A DNA stretch of 64,000 nucleotides from Oceanobacillus senegalensis. GTDB taxonomy: Bacteria; Bacillota; Bacilli; Bacillales; Amphibacillaceae. This document shows, piece after piece, positions 16,589 to 25,926 of this stretch. The position numbers and the translations under genes were made by a program. The notes under the pieces were generated by a model that made no database searches, had not been told where the DNA came from, and saw only the letters and a list, made by a program, of their open reading frames with translations. The number at the start of each line of letters is the position of its first letter. Position 1 is the stretch's first letter. The stretch spans positions 1,565,758 to 1,629,757 of the forward strand of contig NZ_LT839648.1 of assembly GCF_900176885.1 (NCBI RefSeq), in the 5' to 3' direction.

Positions 16589-17002
16589 TTAATTCGATAA
16601 TAGTAAAAGAACAACTTGACCCCTAATTACCTCCTTACCATCCACATCAAAGCAGGTTACTTTTTGTGTAACCCAATTTCTTTCTTCGTTAATGTCAATA
16701 ATAACTAGTTCTGCCGTAATCATGTCGCCTACATATACAGGGGAATTAAACACCAAATCCTTTTGCAATAATACACTTGGAATTCCAGGAAGTTTTGTAC
16801 TGATAACTTGAGTAATTAATCCTTCTGTTAACAAAGCAGGTACGATTGGTTTGTAAAAATGATTTTTCCAGATGTCCTCGTTCTGGTCATACACCGGACT
16901 ATAATCTCTAGTCAATCCACTACTCAATTTCACTTCTTCTTCTGTAAACATTCGTTGTAATCGTTCTGTTCTACCTTTGTATAATTTCTCGAATGTATTC
17001 AT
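16589..17002 (-). CDS. MaoC-like hot-dog domain protein
   Basis: A 137-residue hot-dog fold protein resembling MaoC-type acyl-CoA hydratases or thioesterases (features: GLTRDYSPVYDQN near residue 28, PIVPALLTEGLITQVIS, SPVYVGDMITAELVII). The D-(x)4-H hydratase motif of (R)-hydratases is only partly kept (DYSPVYDQN), so activity is uncertain. The start at 17002 has GAGGAG upstream. It is in an operon with the sigma-54 activator, which suggests it handles a CoA intermediate of the same pathway or its detoxification. Confidence 0.7.
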   Translation of the reverse strand: MNTFEKLYKGRTERLQRMFTEEEVKLSSGLTRDYSPVYDQNEDIWKNHFYKPIVPALLTEGLITQVISTKLPGIPSVLLQKDLVFNSPVYVGDMITAELVIIDINEERNWVTQKVTCFDVDGKEVIRGQVVLLLLSN

Positions 17003-17325
17003 TTTACTCCTCATCCCATTTTTTTAAATTTTCCCAATATTATTGTACATTATGCGCCATTCAATTTAAAGTAAACTGTATATAAAATCAAAATCTTTTG
17101 AACAGATAAAACAAATAAAAAGGTTAAATATATTACCACTATGTGCTTACCTATTTCCTTGCATACATAAATAGAAGTGGCATAATAAAAATTAATAAGC
17201 ATACTGCCATAGAAAAACATTCTAACTATTAATCTAGTATTGATTGAAAGGAAATAAGTATAATATATTATTTTTAATTTATTGTAAATATTTTTAATTT
17301 TAAGAGGATTTACCATTTAGGTTCT
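17003..17325. other. AT-rich intergenic region
   Basis: An open frame on the minus strand (17050-17316) lacks a ribosome binding site and has the composition of random AT-rich DNA. I see nothing else except that the promoter of the MaoC-activator operon should lie here. Confidence 0.4.
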
Positions 17326-17625
17326 ATGCCTTCATTTTTTCACTCCCATTATCCATTTCAATTCATATATCAATACTGCAATAAACTCTTCAAAGCAGAT
17401 ACTTCTTCTAATAATTCCGCTCTAACATTTGTTTCTCGTACTAGTTTCCTTTCTACCATTCGTTTTACTATATTCAGCTTTCGAGACTACTTTATGGTGT
17501 TCTCTTACTTTAATATACATCGCATCTACAAGAACCTTATTTACCTTTTTCCACAATTTTTCAGGCCTTTTTCGTCGCTTATCGGCCATTTCTTGCATTG
17601 TTTAAGTTTTGCAGATTAGGTCCAT
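17326..17625 (-). pseudogene. Decayed IS256-type transposase
   Basis: The minus strand reads KVNKVLVDAMYIKVREHHKV, matching the conserved region around the first catalytic Asp of IS256-type (mutator) transposases (VDAxYxKVRExxxVVSKA). It is followed by sequence with the text SALKSL, shared with the relic at 5288-5460. The frames are broken and no terminal repeat with target duplication can be drawn. Only about 100 codons of nearly 400 remain. Confidence 0.65.
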
Positions 17626-17627
17626 AT

Positions 17628-17745
17628 AATTGTGTAAAAAGAAAAGAGTCATTTTAATCTCTTTTGGTAACAATGTATTCAACCACGAAAAACATTGAAA
17701 AGGAGATTTAAAATGACTCAATTACAGTTTAACAAGGACCGCTAA
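17628..17745 (+). mobile_element. Left end of an IS256-type element, truncated after ten codons
   Basis: ATATAATTGTGTAAAAAG at about 17631-17648 looks like an IS256-type terminal repeat. It is followed by the usual leader, an AAAGGAGAT ribosome binding site and ATGACTCAATTACAGTTTAA, which reads MTQLQFNKDR and then stops. The rest of the transposase is gone. It faces away from the relic at 17326-17625, so two separate fragments or a rearranged element are present. Confidence 0.6.
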
Positions 17746-17811
17746 CTCCCATAATAGGAGCGTCTTTGCCAGAAATAAGGGCGATTCGTTTTCTATTTAA
17801 ATAACAAAAAT

Positions 17812-17843
17812 AAAAAGCCCTTCTGTGACAGAAGAGCTTTTTA
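17812..17843 (-). terminator. Terminator of the cold shock gene
   Basis: Perfect AAAAAGCTCTTCTG / CAGAAGGGCTTTTT type stem with T run on the minus strand, 15 bases after the csp stop codon. A G-T pair is the only irregularity. Confidence 0.85.
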
Positions 17844-17857
17844 CCAATTATAAAATA

Positions 17858-18055
17858 TTATTTAACAACATTAGCTGCTTGTGGTCCACGGTTACCTTCT
17901 TCGATATCGAAAGTAACAGATTGACCTTCTTCTAATGTTTTGAAACCTTCGCCTTGAATTGCTGAGAAGTGTACGAATACATCGTCTCCACCTTCAACTT
18001 CGATAAATCCAAAACCTTTGTCTGCGTTAAACCATTTTACTGAACCTGTGTTCAT
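17858..18055 (-). CDS. cspB: Cold shock protein, CspB family
   Basis: A complete 65-residue cold shock domain: start [20 protein letters not shown] (RNP1 KGFGFIEV), VFVHFSAI (RNP2), and the standard end GPQAANVVK. It binds single-stranded RNA and DNA as an RNA chaperone. The ATG at 18053-18055 has AATGGAGGAATTT ahead of it. An upstream frame would give a longer but non-conserved N-terminus. The region before it (to about 18180) is the long leader expected for a cold shock gene. Confidence 0.95.
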   Translation of the reverse strand: MNTGSVKWFNADKGFGFIEVEGGDDVFVHFSAIQGEGFKTLEEGQSVTFDIEEGNRGPQAANVVK

Positions 18056-18475
18056 ATGAAATTCCTCCATTGTGCATAGTGCACGTTTATTACTTTGGTT
18101 GTTCTGACAATAATTCAAGACGATGATATACATTGTAAAGTTATGACATAAATCTTGTATTGCTAGCACGAACAATTAAGTTATTTATAGTATAGCACGT
18201 TTCACTTAAAAAAGATACCATCCCGGTAAACTATTCCTATGTGATCCTTTTTTCACGGTACAGCCTCTTTGTTTCTTATCCATACCAATTCTATCAAACG
18301 GTGTCACTTTAGCTTTAGTCCATCCCATTACAAATAATAACTACTCATACCTATTTTGATTAATTAATTTCGCCATTTCCATATAAACCATATAACTTTT
18401 CTACCCAAAATCGCTGGGACCTGTTGAAATTATTTCCTAAGATCCCATCATCTGTTTAGACAGTAAGAAATATTA
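18056..18475. other. Leader of the cold shock gene and intergenic spacer
   Basis: The part nearest the csp start (18056-18180) is presumably its 5' untranslated leader, with inverted short repeats such as GTGCACTATGCAC near the ribosome binding site. 18200-18475 shows no gene. Confidence 0.4.
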
Positions 18476-19372
18476 TTACTGATTATCTCCATTTTTTTGG
18501 ATAAATTGCCTTACCTCTGTGTCAGTTGGCATGCCAGATTGTGCACCTAATTTCATTACAGATAATGCACCTACAGCATTGGCGTAACGACACGACTCTT
18601 TAAGCGATAATCCCTTAGCCAGTTGAACAGCTAATCCCCCATTAAATGAATCACCAGCTCCAGTAGTATCTACTACATCGACGTGATAGCTAGGAAGATG
18701 TACTTGTTTACCTTTGTCATAAAAAACCGTACCATCTCCGCCTTTGGTGATGATTAGCTTCCTTTCAAGTTTGCTTAAATCACCTGAGTAATTCTTTATG
18801 AGCACCTTATATTCATGTTCATTTGGTGTTATCACATAAGCGAGGTCGATAAGTTTGTCTGGTAATTTTTGAATAGGTGCAGGGTTTAAAATAACCTTAA
18901 CACCATGATGATGGGCGATTGTAGCTGCTTTGACAACCGTTGGTAGAGGAATTTCGAGCTGTACTATCACAACGTCACTATCCGCTATTACCTCTTCGTT
19001 TTGTACTATCATCTCTTCCGTTAGCTCATTATTTGCACCAGGTACGACTATAATACTGTTATCCCCTTCCGCTAAAGTGATTGCGGCAGTGCCAGTTTTT
19101 GAACTGGGGACTGACCTCACATGGTCTGTCATTACCCCTTCTGCTTCTAAACGAATTAAGAGTTCTTTGCCAAACAAATCCTCCCCCACACATCCGATCA
19201 TTGTTACCTTTCCACCGAGACGAGCAGCCGCTACAGCTTGGTTAGCTCCCTTGCCCCCGGGAATGGTAGAAAACTTTTTACCAAGAATCGTTTCACCAGC
19301 TTTTGGTCGTTTGTATGCTTCCGTTACTAAATCCATATTTATACTACCAATAACCGTGATTTTTGGTTGCAT
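18476..19372 (-). CDS. rbsK: Ribokinase
   Basis: A 298-residue PfkB-family sugar kinase. The signatures are GSINMDLV at the start, GGKGANQAVAAARLGG (signature 1) and DTTGAGDSFNGGLAVQLA (signature 2, with the catalytic Asp). It phosphorylates ribose to ribose 5-phosphate. It lies 26 bases after the nucleoside hydrolase gene on the same strand with its own AAAGGAGGA, so the two form a nucleoside salvage unit: the hydrolase frees ribose and this kinase feeds it to the pentose phosphate pathway. Another PfkB kinase substrate is possible but less likely here. Confidence 0.93.
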   Translation of the reverse strand: MQPKITVIGSINMDLVTEAYKRPKAGETILGKKFSTIPGGKGANQAVAAARLGGKVTMIGCVGEDLFGKELLIRLEAEGVMTDHVRSVPSSKTGTAAITLAEGDNSIIVVPGANNELTEEMIVQNEEVIADSDVVIVQLEIPLPTVVKAATIAHHHGVKVILNPAPIQKLPDKLIDLAYVITPNEHEYKVLIKNYSGDLSKLERKLIITKGGDGTVFYDKGKQVHLPSYHVDVVDTTGAGDSFNGGLAVQLAKGLSLKESCRYANAVGALSVMKLGAQSGMPTDTEVRQFIQKNGDNQ

Positions 19373-19398
19373 CCTTTTATTCCTCCTTTGACCATCAA

Positions 19399-20325
19399 TT
19401 AAGAATCTAAACAGACCCTACTTAGGAAGTGATCAACGAAGCGCTGAACATCAACATCCATACAAACTTTCATGTTACCATCCTCGTTATCTTTACCTAC
19501 CGTTTGCCCTTTTTCTTTTCCTTCTGTTATCACATGGACACTCATCGTTTTCATTTTAACGAAAGAAGAATCGATAGCTACACCAACCGCCAAGGGGTCA
19601 TGTAATGCACATCCGTTTAAATTCGAATTCCTTTCAGCATAGGCATCCATATAAAACTCACACATATTTGCTAAGAAATGAGATAGCAGCGTATCTTTTT
19701 TTCTCCAATCATCCAATGTAGATCGTTTAAGCAAGGTTTTCAGTGTGACATCCAAACCGACGAGGGTCATAGGAATGCCAGATTGGAAAGTAAACTTTGC
19801 TGCTTCCGGATCGTGATAAATGTTTGCCTCAGCATAAGGCGTCGTATTACCTTGAACGGTTACAGCCCCTCCCATAAGGATGACATCTTCTACTAAGTGA
19901 ACGATTTCAGGATCTTTTTGAATGGCCCTTGCTAGGTTCCCCTGATTTGCTGTTGTAATAATCGTAATATCATTAGGATAACTATGTACAGTAGAAATAA
20001 GGAAATCATGAGCTTTCATGTTTTCAACCTGCTTACGTGCAGGAGGTAATTGGGCATTTCCAAGACCATTTTCACCATGGATCCAAGTCGTTTTTTCTGC
20101 AGGCTTTCGTCCTGTAAAGGTTTCTTCAACACCATGGAAAACTGGGATATTTTCGGCACCAAGTAATTGTAACAATTGCAATGTATTCCTTGTTGCTTCC
20201 GAAACGGATGTATTCCCAAAGGTTGTTGTGACACCTAAGATATTTAGCTCAGGAGAATGGACAGCATAGGCGAGTGCGAGTGCGTCATCAATACCTGTAT
20301 CTACGTCTAAAATAATATTTTTCAT
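19399..20325 (-). CDS. iunH: Inosine-uridine preferring nucleoside hydrolase
   Basis: A 308-residue nucleoside hydrolase. The calcium-binding signature DVDTGIDDALAL is at residues 6-17, and the downstream motifs GVTTTFGN, ITTANQGNLAR, ILMGGAV, EANIYHDPEAA and CALHDPLAVG are all in place. It splits the N-glycosidic bond of ribonucleosides to base and ribose. The gene starts with ATG behind AGGAGGT and heads a two-gene operon with rbsK. No transporter is next to it. Confidence 0.93.
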   Translation of the reverse strand: MKNIILDVDTGIDDALALAYAVHSPELNILGVTTTFGNTSVSEATRNTLQLLQLLGAENIPVFHGVEETFTGRKPAEKTTWIHGENGLGNAQLPPARKQVENMKAHDFLISTVHSYPNDITIITTANQGNLARAIQKDPEIVHLVEDVILMGGAVTVQGNTTPYAEANIYHDPEAAKFTFQSGIPMTLVGLDVTLKTLLKRSTLDDWRKKDTLLSHFLANMCEFYMDAYAERNSNLNGCALHDPLAVGVAIDSSFVKMKTMSVHVITEGKEKGQTVGKDNEDGNMKVCMDVDVQRFVDHFLSRVCLDS

Positions 20326-20344
20326 CGGTTTAACCTCCTGTTAA

Positions 20345-20625
20345 GTAATATAGAATTTGGAATCAGTCCCCATTACACTAACACTTTAAAAAAATGGGGT
20401 ACTGACCCTTTTTCCGGGTGCAAATCAGTCATTTCTATTTTAAGGGCAACTGCCGCCTTATTTTTTATTTTTTTTGGAGTACTATATTTCTAACATGCCG
20501 TAAACTAAAAACGTTAACAGTTTGGTAGAATATCATCCATATTCTGAATAAATTTTTAAAAGTTATGGTGCCAATCGCTCGCTACTCACTTTAGCGCAGT
20601 GGGGACAGGAACCATAGCTGTTGAA
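20345..20625. repeat. Degenerate dispersed hairpin repeats
   Basis: GGAATCAGTCCCCATTACAC followed by AAATGGGGTACTGACCC (20360-20406), and then GGTGCCAATCGC with CAGTGGGGACAGGAACCA (20566-20616), are degenerate copies of the family described at 581-690 and 5220-5287. They lie between the nucleoside salvage pair and the ger operon. No gene is present between 20326 and 20697. Confidence 0.55.
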
Positions 20626-20697
20626 AGTACTAAAAGCTTTTTCATGTGAGAAAGTAGCGTAATGGGAGTACCTAATACCTAAATAGTAAACCAAAAT

Positions 20698-20925
20698 CTA
20701 CTTTTCCAAAAGCTTACCTAAAGGCTTTAACATTCCTTCAACCATTTGAGTTGGTCCTGGCATTTCCGGAAAGTAAACAAGAAGGGTAGCAAGTATAATC
20801 CCTACTACTGTCAATAATACAAAAGCTATCTTTTCCTTTTTCTGGTCTTTGCCTATTCTTGGCCATTCAACAAGTGTAATTAAAATACCTAAAAAAATGA
20901 TACCTAATACAGATAAAAGTTTCAT
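20698..20925 (-). CDS. Small membrane protein of the germination operon
   Basis: A 75-residue protein with two hydrophobic helices (residues 3-19 and 33-50), a basic connecting stretch RIGKDQKKEK, and an amphipathic C-terminus. Its ATG overlaps the gerC stop by four bases (ATGA). Small fourth genes of this kind (sometimes called gerD-like or gerKD) accompany many Ger operons and can modulate germinant response. Function here is inferred from position only. Confidence 0.75.
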   Translation of the reverse strand: MKLLSVLGIIFLGILITLVEWPRIGKDQKKEKIAFVLLTVVGIILATLLVYFPEMPGPTQMVEGMLKPLGKLLEK

Positions 20926-22088
20926 TTACCGCCAATCACCTCATCTTTAGGTATGCCTTGTGGAGTAGTGGATCTTCCTGGTCTTTCAATAGTTACGGAA
21001 CTTTGGACTTTTACTTCTATTTCTGAAAATTTTTCCTCCCAATTATCTTCTACTTTTGCCCATTCATCAGGGTAATGACGATGAAAGGCTTCATCAAAAC
21101 CAAATATATCTGATTTTAAATCTTTTTGAACGTATTCTAATGCCGATTGAATGCGTTCCTCAATATCTTTTTGCATTTGGTTTTCTAGCTTTTTCAAAAT
21201 TTCTGGATTCATGATATTTAAGTTCGAATTATTTTCTAAGACATCATCTATTGATGTAGTTCTAACCGTCAACTTCCATTTTCCCTTGTCAATGATCGGA
21301 ATTAATTTTGAATCAGCTTCTAAGATTTCAAAGGTGATTAATCCTTCCCCATTTTCTGGGCTAACGGTCACGTTTGCTGTTTCTATTTCATTCCTTACCC
21401 ACAGCACTCCTCTAGTCATGGCATCGTCAATTTCTCCAACCAATTTTCCATTATTAAAAATAGCGGTTCCACTCAACGACAAATTAGCTGATCCTTGTGA
21501 TCCCTTATCTATTTTAAGGATTGGCAATGCAGCACTTCTCCCTTTAGCATTCAGCATTTGCAGCACATCTTTCACAGTAACACTTAATCCTGTCTTACCC
21601 TTAGCTAATTCCCTTGCAACTTCAGAAGAGGTTCTTTCTAAATCGGGAGTGACTGCTAAAAGGTCGATAGGCTTGTCTTTAGTTACAAATACATATGTTC
21701 GTAGCCTTTCAAAAGGATGCCTTGCAAAAACATCTAGAACATCATGAATTCCTTCTTCGGCCTTTTTTTCGCCAATAAAGAGAACACTATTATGTCCCAC
21801 AAATAGTTTTCTAGAAAGCTTTTGCTGTAGTTTGGAATTGACATCAGTAATCGTTTTTCCTGTACTTTGCTCAACAATTGATAACTTGTCCCCTTGACCT
21901 CCACTAGGTGCTTTTGGAATGATTATTTGTACAGAAAGTTCCATCTCTCCGTCACCCGTTTTATCTACGCCTGTTCCTGTAACAATGGCTACATCATTTA
22001 CTTCTACACGATCCCAACAGCCCGTAAGAATGAGCATCATGAAACACAACAAACATGTAACTTTTGGTTTTAGATTTATATTCAACAT
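20922..22088 (-). CDS. gerC: Spore germination lipoprotein GerC
   Basis: A 388-residue Ger(x)C protein, the lipid-anchored subunit of the germinant receptor in the spore inner membrane. The signal peptide ends in the lipobox LTGC (Cys at residue 24), followed by the family start WDRVEVNDVAIVTGTGVDKT. The C-terminal half includes the GLL-type lipoprotein domain. The operon order is gerA, gerB, gerC and then the small gene. Length is normal. The germinant it helps detect cannot be predicted. Confidence 0.93.
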   Translation of the reverse strand: MLNINLKPKVTCLLCFMMLILTGCWDRVEVNDVAIVTGTGVDKTGDGEMELSVQIIIPKAPSGGQGDKLSIVEQSTGKTITDVNSKLQQKLSRKLFVGHNSVLFIGEKKAEEGIHDVLDVFARHPFERLRTYVFVTKDKPIDLLAVTPDLERTSSEVARELAKGKTGLSVTVKDVLQMLNAKGRSAALPILKIDKGSQGSANLSLSGTAIFNNGKLVGEIDDAMTRGVLWVRNEIETANVTVSPENGEGLITFEILEADSKLIPIIDKGKWKLTVRTTSIDDVLENNSNLNIMNPEILKKLENQMQKDIEERIQSALEYVQKDLKSDIFGFDEAFHRHYPDEWAKVEDNWEEKFSEIEVKVQSSVTIERPGRSTTPQGIPKDEVIGGK

Positions 22089-22209
22089 GTCCCTTCTCTC
22101 CCCTTTAATGCGTTCATATTATTGCAGGTTAACAGACCCTACTTACACAATAAGGTGAAACTAAAAAGGATAAGCGGAGATAAACTACCCGTAAAGCCTG
22201 ACTAAAGAA

Positions 22210-23316
22210 TCACTTTGTGGGATTCGTTGGTTTTTCTGACTTTTTGCGAATAATAGCAAGGATCAACAATATTGTTGGAAGTAATGTAAAAAAAACAATG
22301 GCATAAAAAGGAAAGATTGTACTTAAAAAGGACTCAAGCTCTTGTAAAGTGGATGCTGACCAAATCCCCATTAGAACCAAAAGGAAACCTATTGGAAAAA
22401 TAATTGGACGATAATCTGATAAATTTAACAGCTGTGCAGTACCTATTGCAATGGCATAATAAAAAACAGCGATCTTAACAAATGTACCAGCAACCCAAAT
22501 TGCCATCACAATCGACTCTAAATGTTCAAAAAAATCCGCTACACTAATGTACCTAATAGCTTCCATGACCGGATATGTAAACCTGTCTGTTAAGTTTCCA
22601 AATAAAAACATCGTAATCAAGTTGGTGACTACCATTGTGAGCGCCACAATGATTACCGTAACCATGCCCGATTTCATCCCTTTCTTTCGATCACTCAAAA
22701 ATGGGAGCATGAAAGAAATAAGGAAAAATTCCAAGAACCAGCTTGCCGGCACAATTGCTCCCATTAAAGAACGTCCCATTCCTTTTTCTAAAAATGGCAA
22801 TAAATATCCAGGCTCTAATTCTGAGATAAGTAAAATAAGGAGTCCTACAAATAGAAAGATAACGATTGGGACAAAAATTTGAGCACTTCTCGCCATCACT
22901 TCCAGTCCTCCCCTTACAGCAAAGGCACAGACCAGTACCATGCTCACTAGTACGATGGTTAAAGGGGTATTTGGAAGAAAATTTCCCACGACAAACTCAC
23001 TGTATTCTCTTACAATCAATCCATTTATATGAAATAAAAAAAGTACATAAGCAAAACCAATTAATTTTCCAAGAATCCTGCCGATAATCTTCTCCGTATA
23101 CTGAATAAATGTCAGCTCTGGAAAGCGCCGATTTAATTGGACGGCAAGGATAACGGAAATGAAACCAGCAAAAGATGCCCATATTGGCGACAACCACATA
23201 TCCTGCTCTGCATACTTATGACTGATTGCCGGTACGAGAAGAATTGCTGTCGCCATAATGGTTGGATAGATGAGAATGCCCATCTGCATGGCACTAATTC
23301 TCCCTTTTTCAATCAT
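22210..23316 (-). CDS. gerB: Spore germination permease-like protein GerB
   Basis: A 368-residue APC-type membrane protein with about ten predicted spans and a family-typical start (KGRISAMQMGILIYPTIMAT). GerB is thought to be the germinant-binding subunit of the receptor. GAGGTG lies eight bases before the ATG. The gap of 121 bases to gerC is longer than other spacings in the operon and has no terminator. Confidence 0.93.
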   Translation of the reverse strand: MIEKGRISAMQMGILIYPTIMATAILLVPAISHKYAEQDMWLSPIWASFAGFISVILAVQLNRRFPELTFIQYTEKIIGRILGKLIGFAYVLFLFHINGLIVREYSEFVVGNFLPNTPLTIVLVSMVLVCAFAVRGGLEVMARSAQIFVPIVIFLFVGLLILLISELEPGYLLPFLEKGMGRSLMGAIVPASWFLEFFLISFMLPFLSDRKKGMKSGMVTVIIVALTMVVTNLITMFLFGNLTDRFTYPVMEAIRYISVADFFEHLESIVMAIWVAGTFVKIAVFYYAIAIGTAQLLNLSDYRPIIFPIGFLLVLMGIWSASTLQELESFLSTIFPFYAIVFFTLLPTILLILAIIRKKSEKPTNPTK

Positions 23317-23352
23317 TTTCGTTCACCTCATAAACAATAAAAATAGCTTGAT

Positions 23353-24954
23353 TTAATCCTCCCCTTTAATTGGTGACGGTTTCTGACTTTTGGATTGACG
23401 ATATTTGTTATAATTTCCAGTCAAATGTGGTCTTGTATTCAGCTTCCACCACGGGGCACGCACAAGCACATCTTTCATATCTTGCTTTTTCATTGGACCC
23501 ATTGGACTAAGATATGGTTCTCCAAATGACCTTAGTGTAGCAAGGTGGATAATAATCGTAATAATACCAAGCATGATTCCGAGTAATCCAAGGGTACCGG
23601 CTAATAAAATAATCGGGAAACGTAGCATTCGAATCGCAGAAGAAGCTGAATAACGCGGAATCGTAAACGAGGCAACTCCTGTAATGGCTACCACGATTAC
23701 CATTGGCGCAGAGACTATACCTGCCGAAACTGCTGCCTCCCCAATAACAAGAGCACCAACGATACTTACAGCAGATCCCACTTGTTTTGGTAAGCGTAAT
23801 CCAGCTTCCCTTAATGCCTCAAAAGTAACTTCCATCAGTAGAACCTCTACAATTGCTGGAAATGGTACCTGTTCGCGCGACCCAGCTATACTAATTAAAA
23901 GAGTTGTTGGAACCATCTCATGATGATAGGTGAGTATGGCCACGTACAAGGATGGGAGTAAAAGGGAAAGGACAAGAAATAGGTAACGAAGCCAACGAAT
24001 CAGCGTTGATATCAAAAATCTTCCATAGTAATCTTCACTGGACTGTAATAGGGAATATAACGTCGTTGGAACAACCATTGTAATAGGTGTTCCATCAACT
24101 AGTATAGCGACACGTCCCTCTAGCAAATTTGAGGTTACAGCATCAGGTCGTTCCGTTGCTAAAACTTGCGGGAAAGGCGAATACGGGTTATCTTCAATAA
24201 ATTCTTCCAAAACTCCACTTTCTAAAATTCCGTCGATATTTACCCTTCGTATCCTATTATTTACTTCTTCAATTAACGTTTTATCAGCTATCCCTTCTAC
24301 ATACGCAAGGACCACCTTAGTTTTGGTGTATTCCCCAATTTCCATGGATTTCATTTTTAACTTGGGGCTCCTTATTCTTCTTCGCAGTAAAGATGTGTTT
24401 ACCGACAGGTCTTCAATAAATCCATCACGGGGACCCCTGACAACCCTTTCAGCCTGTGGCTCATCTATGGACCGTTTTTCCAATTTCGAAAGTCCTATTG
24501 AAAAACCTGATTTTTGCTGATCTACTATTATTACTGGATTGCCTGAAGAAATCTCCCCGATACATTCAGAAAATGTTTTAACTTCTTTAACACTGGAAAC
24601 GGATACTCTCTTGTTAATTAATGTATCAATCCGATAACTTTTCTCTTCAGCCTGTTTCATAAGTGGAGATAGTACATTATCATCCATTTCTTCAACATTT
24701 GACAGGCCTTCAATGTAAATAAGAATAGCTTTATCTTTTTCACCTATGTAAAAGGAACGAAAAACAACGTCCGAGCAATCGCTATAAATGGAATGAAATT
24801 TTGTTTCATTATCCATCAAACTGCTAGATAAGGTGTCTTGTGTCTTTTCTGATTGTTTCCCTCCATGGGGTTGGGGTTTCTTCCCTTTTTTGGTTTTAGA
24901 CGCCTTCCTTGACCTAATTTTGGATAGTAATCGATATTGACTTCCCTCTTTCAC
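23353..24954 (-). CDS. gerA: Spore germination protein GerA
   Basis: A 533-residue GerA-family subunit. The N-terminal part (to about 290) is hydrophilic, rich in Lys at the start, and includes the PRDGFIEDLSVNTSLLRRRI signature. Then come at least five membrane spans (about 320-480). Together with GerB and GerC it forms a nutrient receptor in the inner spore membrane. First gene of the operon. The region upstream (24955-25163) should hold a forespore (sigma-G) promoter, but no clear match could be defended. Confidence 0.94.
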   Translation of the reverse strand: MKEGSQYRLLSKIRSRKASKTKKGKKPQPHGGKQSEKTQDTLSSSLMDNETKFHSIYSDCSDVVFRSFYIGEKDKAILIYIEGLSNVEEMDDNVLSPLMKQAEEKSYRIDTLINKRVSVSSVKEVKTFSECIGEISSGNPVIIVDQQKSGFSIGLSKLEKRSIDEPQAERVVRGPRDGFIEDLSVNTSLLRRRIRSPKLKMKSMEIGEYTKTKVVLAYVEGIADKTLIEEVNNRIRRVNIDGILESGVLEEFIEDNPYSPFPQVLATERPDAVTSNLLEGRVAILVDGTPITMVVPTTLYSLLQSSEDYYGRFLISTLIRWLRYLFLVLSLLLPSLYVAILTYHHEMVPTTLLISIAGSREQVPFPAIVEVLLMEVTFEALREAGLRLPKQVGSAVSIVGALVIGEAAVSAGIVSAPMVIVVAITGVASFTIPRYSASSAIRMLRFPIILLAGTLGLLGIMLGIITIIIHLATLRSFGEPYLSPMGPMKKQDMKDVLVRAPWWKLNTRPHLTGNYNKYRQSKSQKPSPIKGED

Positions 24955-25163
24955 ACCGCCAACCCCTTCATAATCCGAAAAAATAGTATTAATAGCATGG
25001 GATGATACATGGAAATTTATACCTAATAGGTACAGGGACGTTTGCTCAGGTTCATCGACCCATTTCTAACGATGACTAAGAGAACCAGAGAAACTGTCTC
25101 CCCTTGTATTTTTGTATAAAATGATAAAAATTAGCCATATTAATTGAAAAAAGTGGTGATATT

Positions 25164-25301
25164 ATGGCTCAATCAAGAACAAATTCACTTACCATGAACA
25201 GTACAACCTTAACTAATCTTCTCAGTGTGATTATTCTTATATTAACCGTTTACCATCATTTCACCGTTCAAGAGGAGATTGCTAATCTGAAAAGGAAATA
25301 A
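25164..25301 (+). CDS. Small membrane peptide of 45 residues
   Basis: ATG 25164-25166 follows GTGGTGAT, and the frame ends at TAA 25299-25301. The peptide starts MAQSRTNSLTMNSTTLTN, has one membrane span (LLSVIILILTVYHHF) and ends with a charged QEEIANLKRK tail. It is divergent from gerA and may share its promoter region. No family is recognised. Confidence 0.5.
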   Translation: MAQSRTNSLTMNSTTLTNLLSVIILILTVYHHFTVQEEIANLKRK

Positions 25302-25926
25302 AAACATGGGACTGTACCAGCCATGCAATAATAGGAACCGTGGCGAAAAGTACATTAATGTATGTTTTTCAACGTTCGAATTATTTTAATAGCGAATACT
25401 GTTAAAAAGCACAAGTATTTATCTTGTGCTTTTTAACTATGATGTCAGGCATCAAAATTACACTTTCCATACCGGAGAAAGGAAATCTACAAGAGCTGAA
25501 CCTGTGCTTCTTCCTTATTCTAGTTCTTCAATAACTATTTTTTTCACAGGTAATAACAGTATCCAAGTAATGTACTGGTTTCTCCGTAGAAGTTATACAG
25601 AACCGGCATCTCACCATACTATTCCTATTCGATGAAATTCTTTTCAATAAAGTGAATCTTCAAATTCTCTAGGATAATCCTCTCTTTGGATCCACCTTAA
25701 CTCCTTCTACGTAATATCAAAAAAACACTTATCTTTGGAACTTGGTCCGTCCTTTACTTCTAGTACTCCGGAAGCAACTTTATCAAGCTGCGACCACCCA
25801 TTAAGTAGCTCGCTAGAATTTGAGAAATCTGTTTCGAAAGGACTTACTTCAAAAGTTATTGTCTAACCATATAAACTAAATCATACTATTAGGTGAGGAC
25901 CATCATCGAGGGGGAGTAAGGATGAA
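25302..25926 (-). pseudogene. Degraded coding remnant of unknown origin
   Basis: On the minus strand between about 25870 and 25450, conserved-looking segments appear in several frames with stops between, for example FEVSPFETDFSNSSELLNGW followed by DKCFFDITSKELRWIQ. The layout suggests an old gene that has lost its frame, but I cannot name its parent. The rest of the stretch holds the presumed promoter of the LysR gene and nothing else visible. Confidence 0.35.

Noticed and set aside
17050-17316. 88-residue open frame on the minus strand
   Set aside because: No ribosome binding site, extreme AT content and random-looking hydrophobic sequence in a promoter region.
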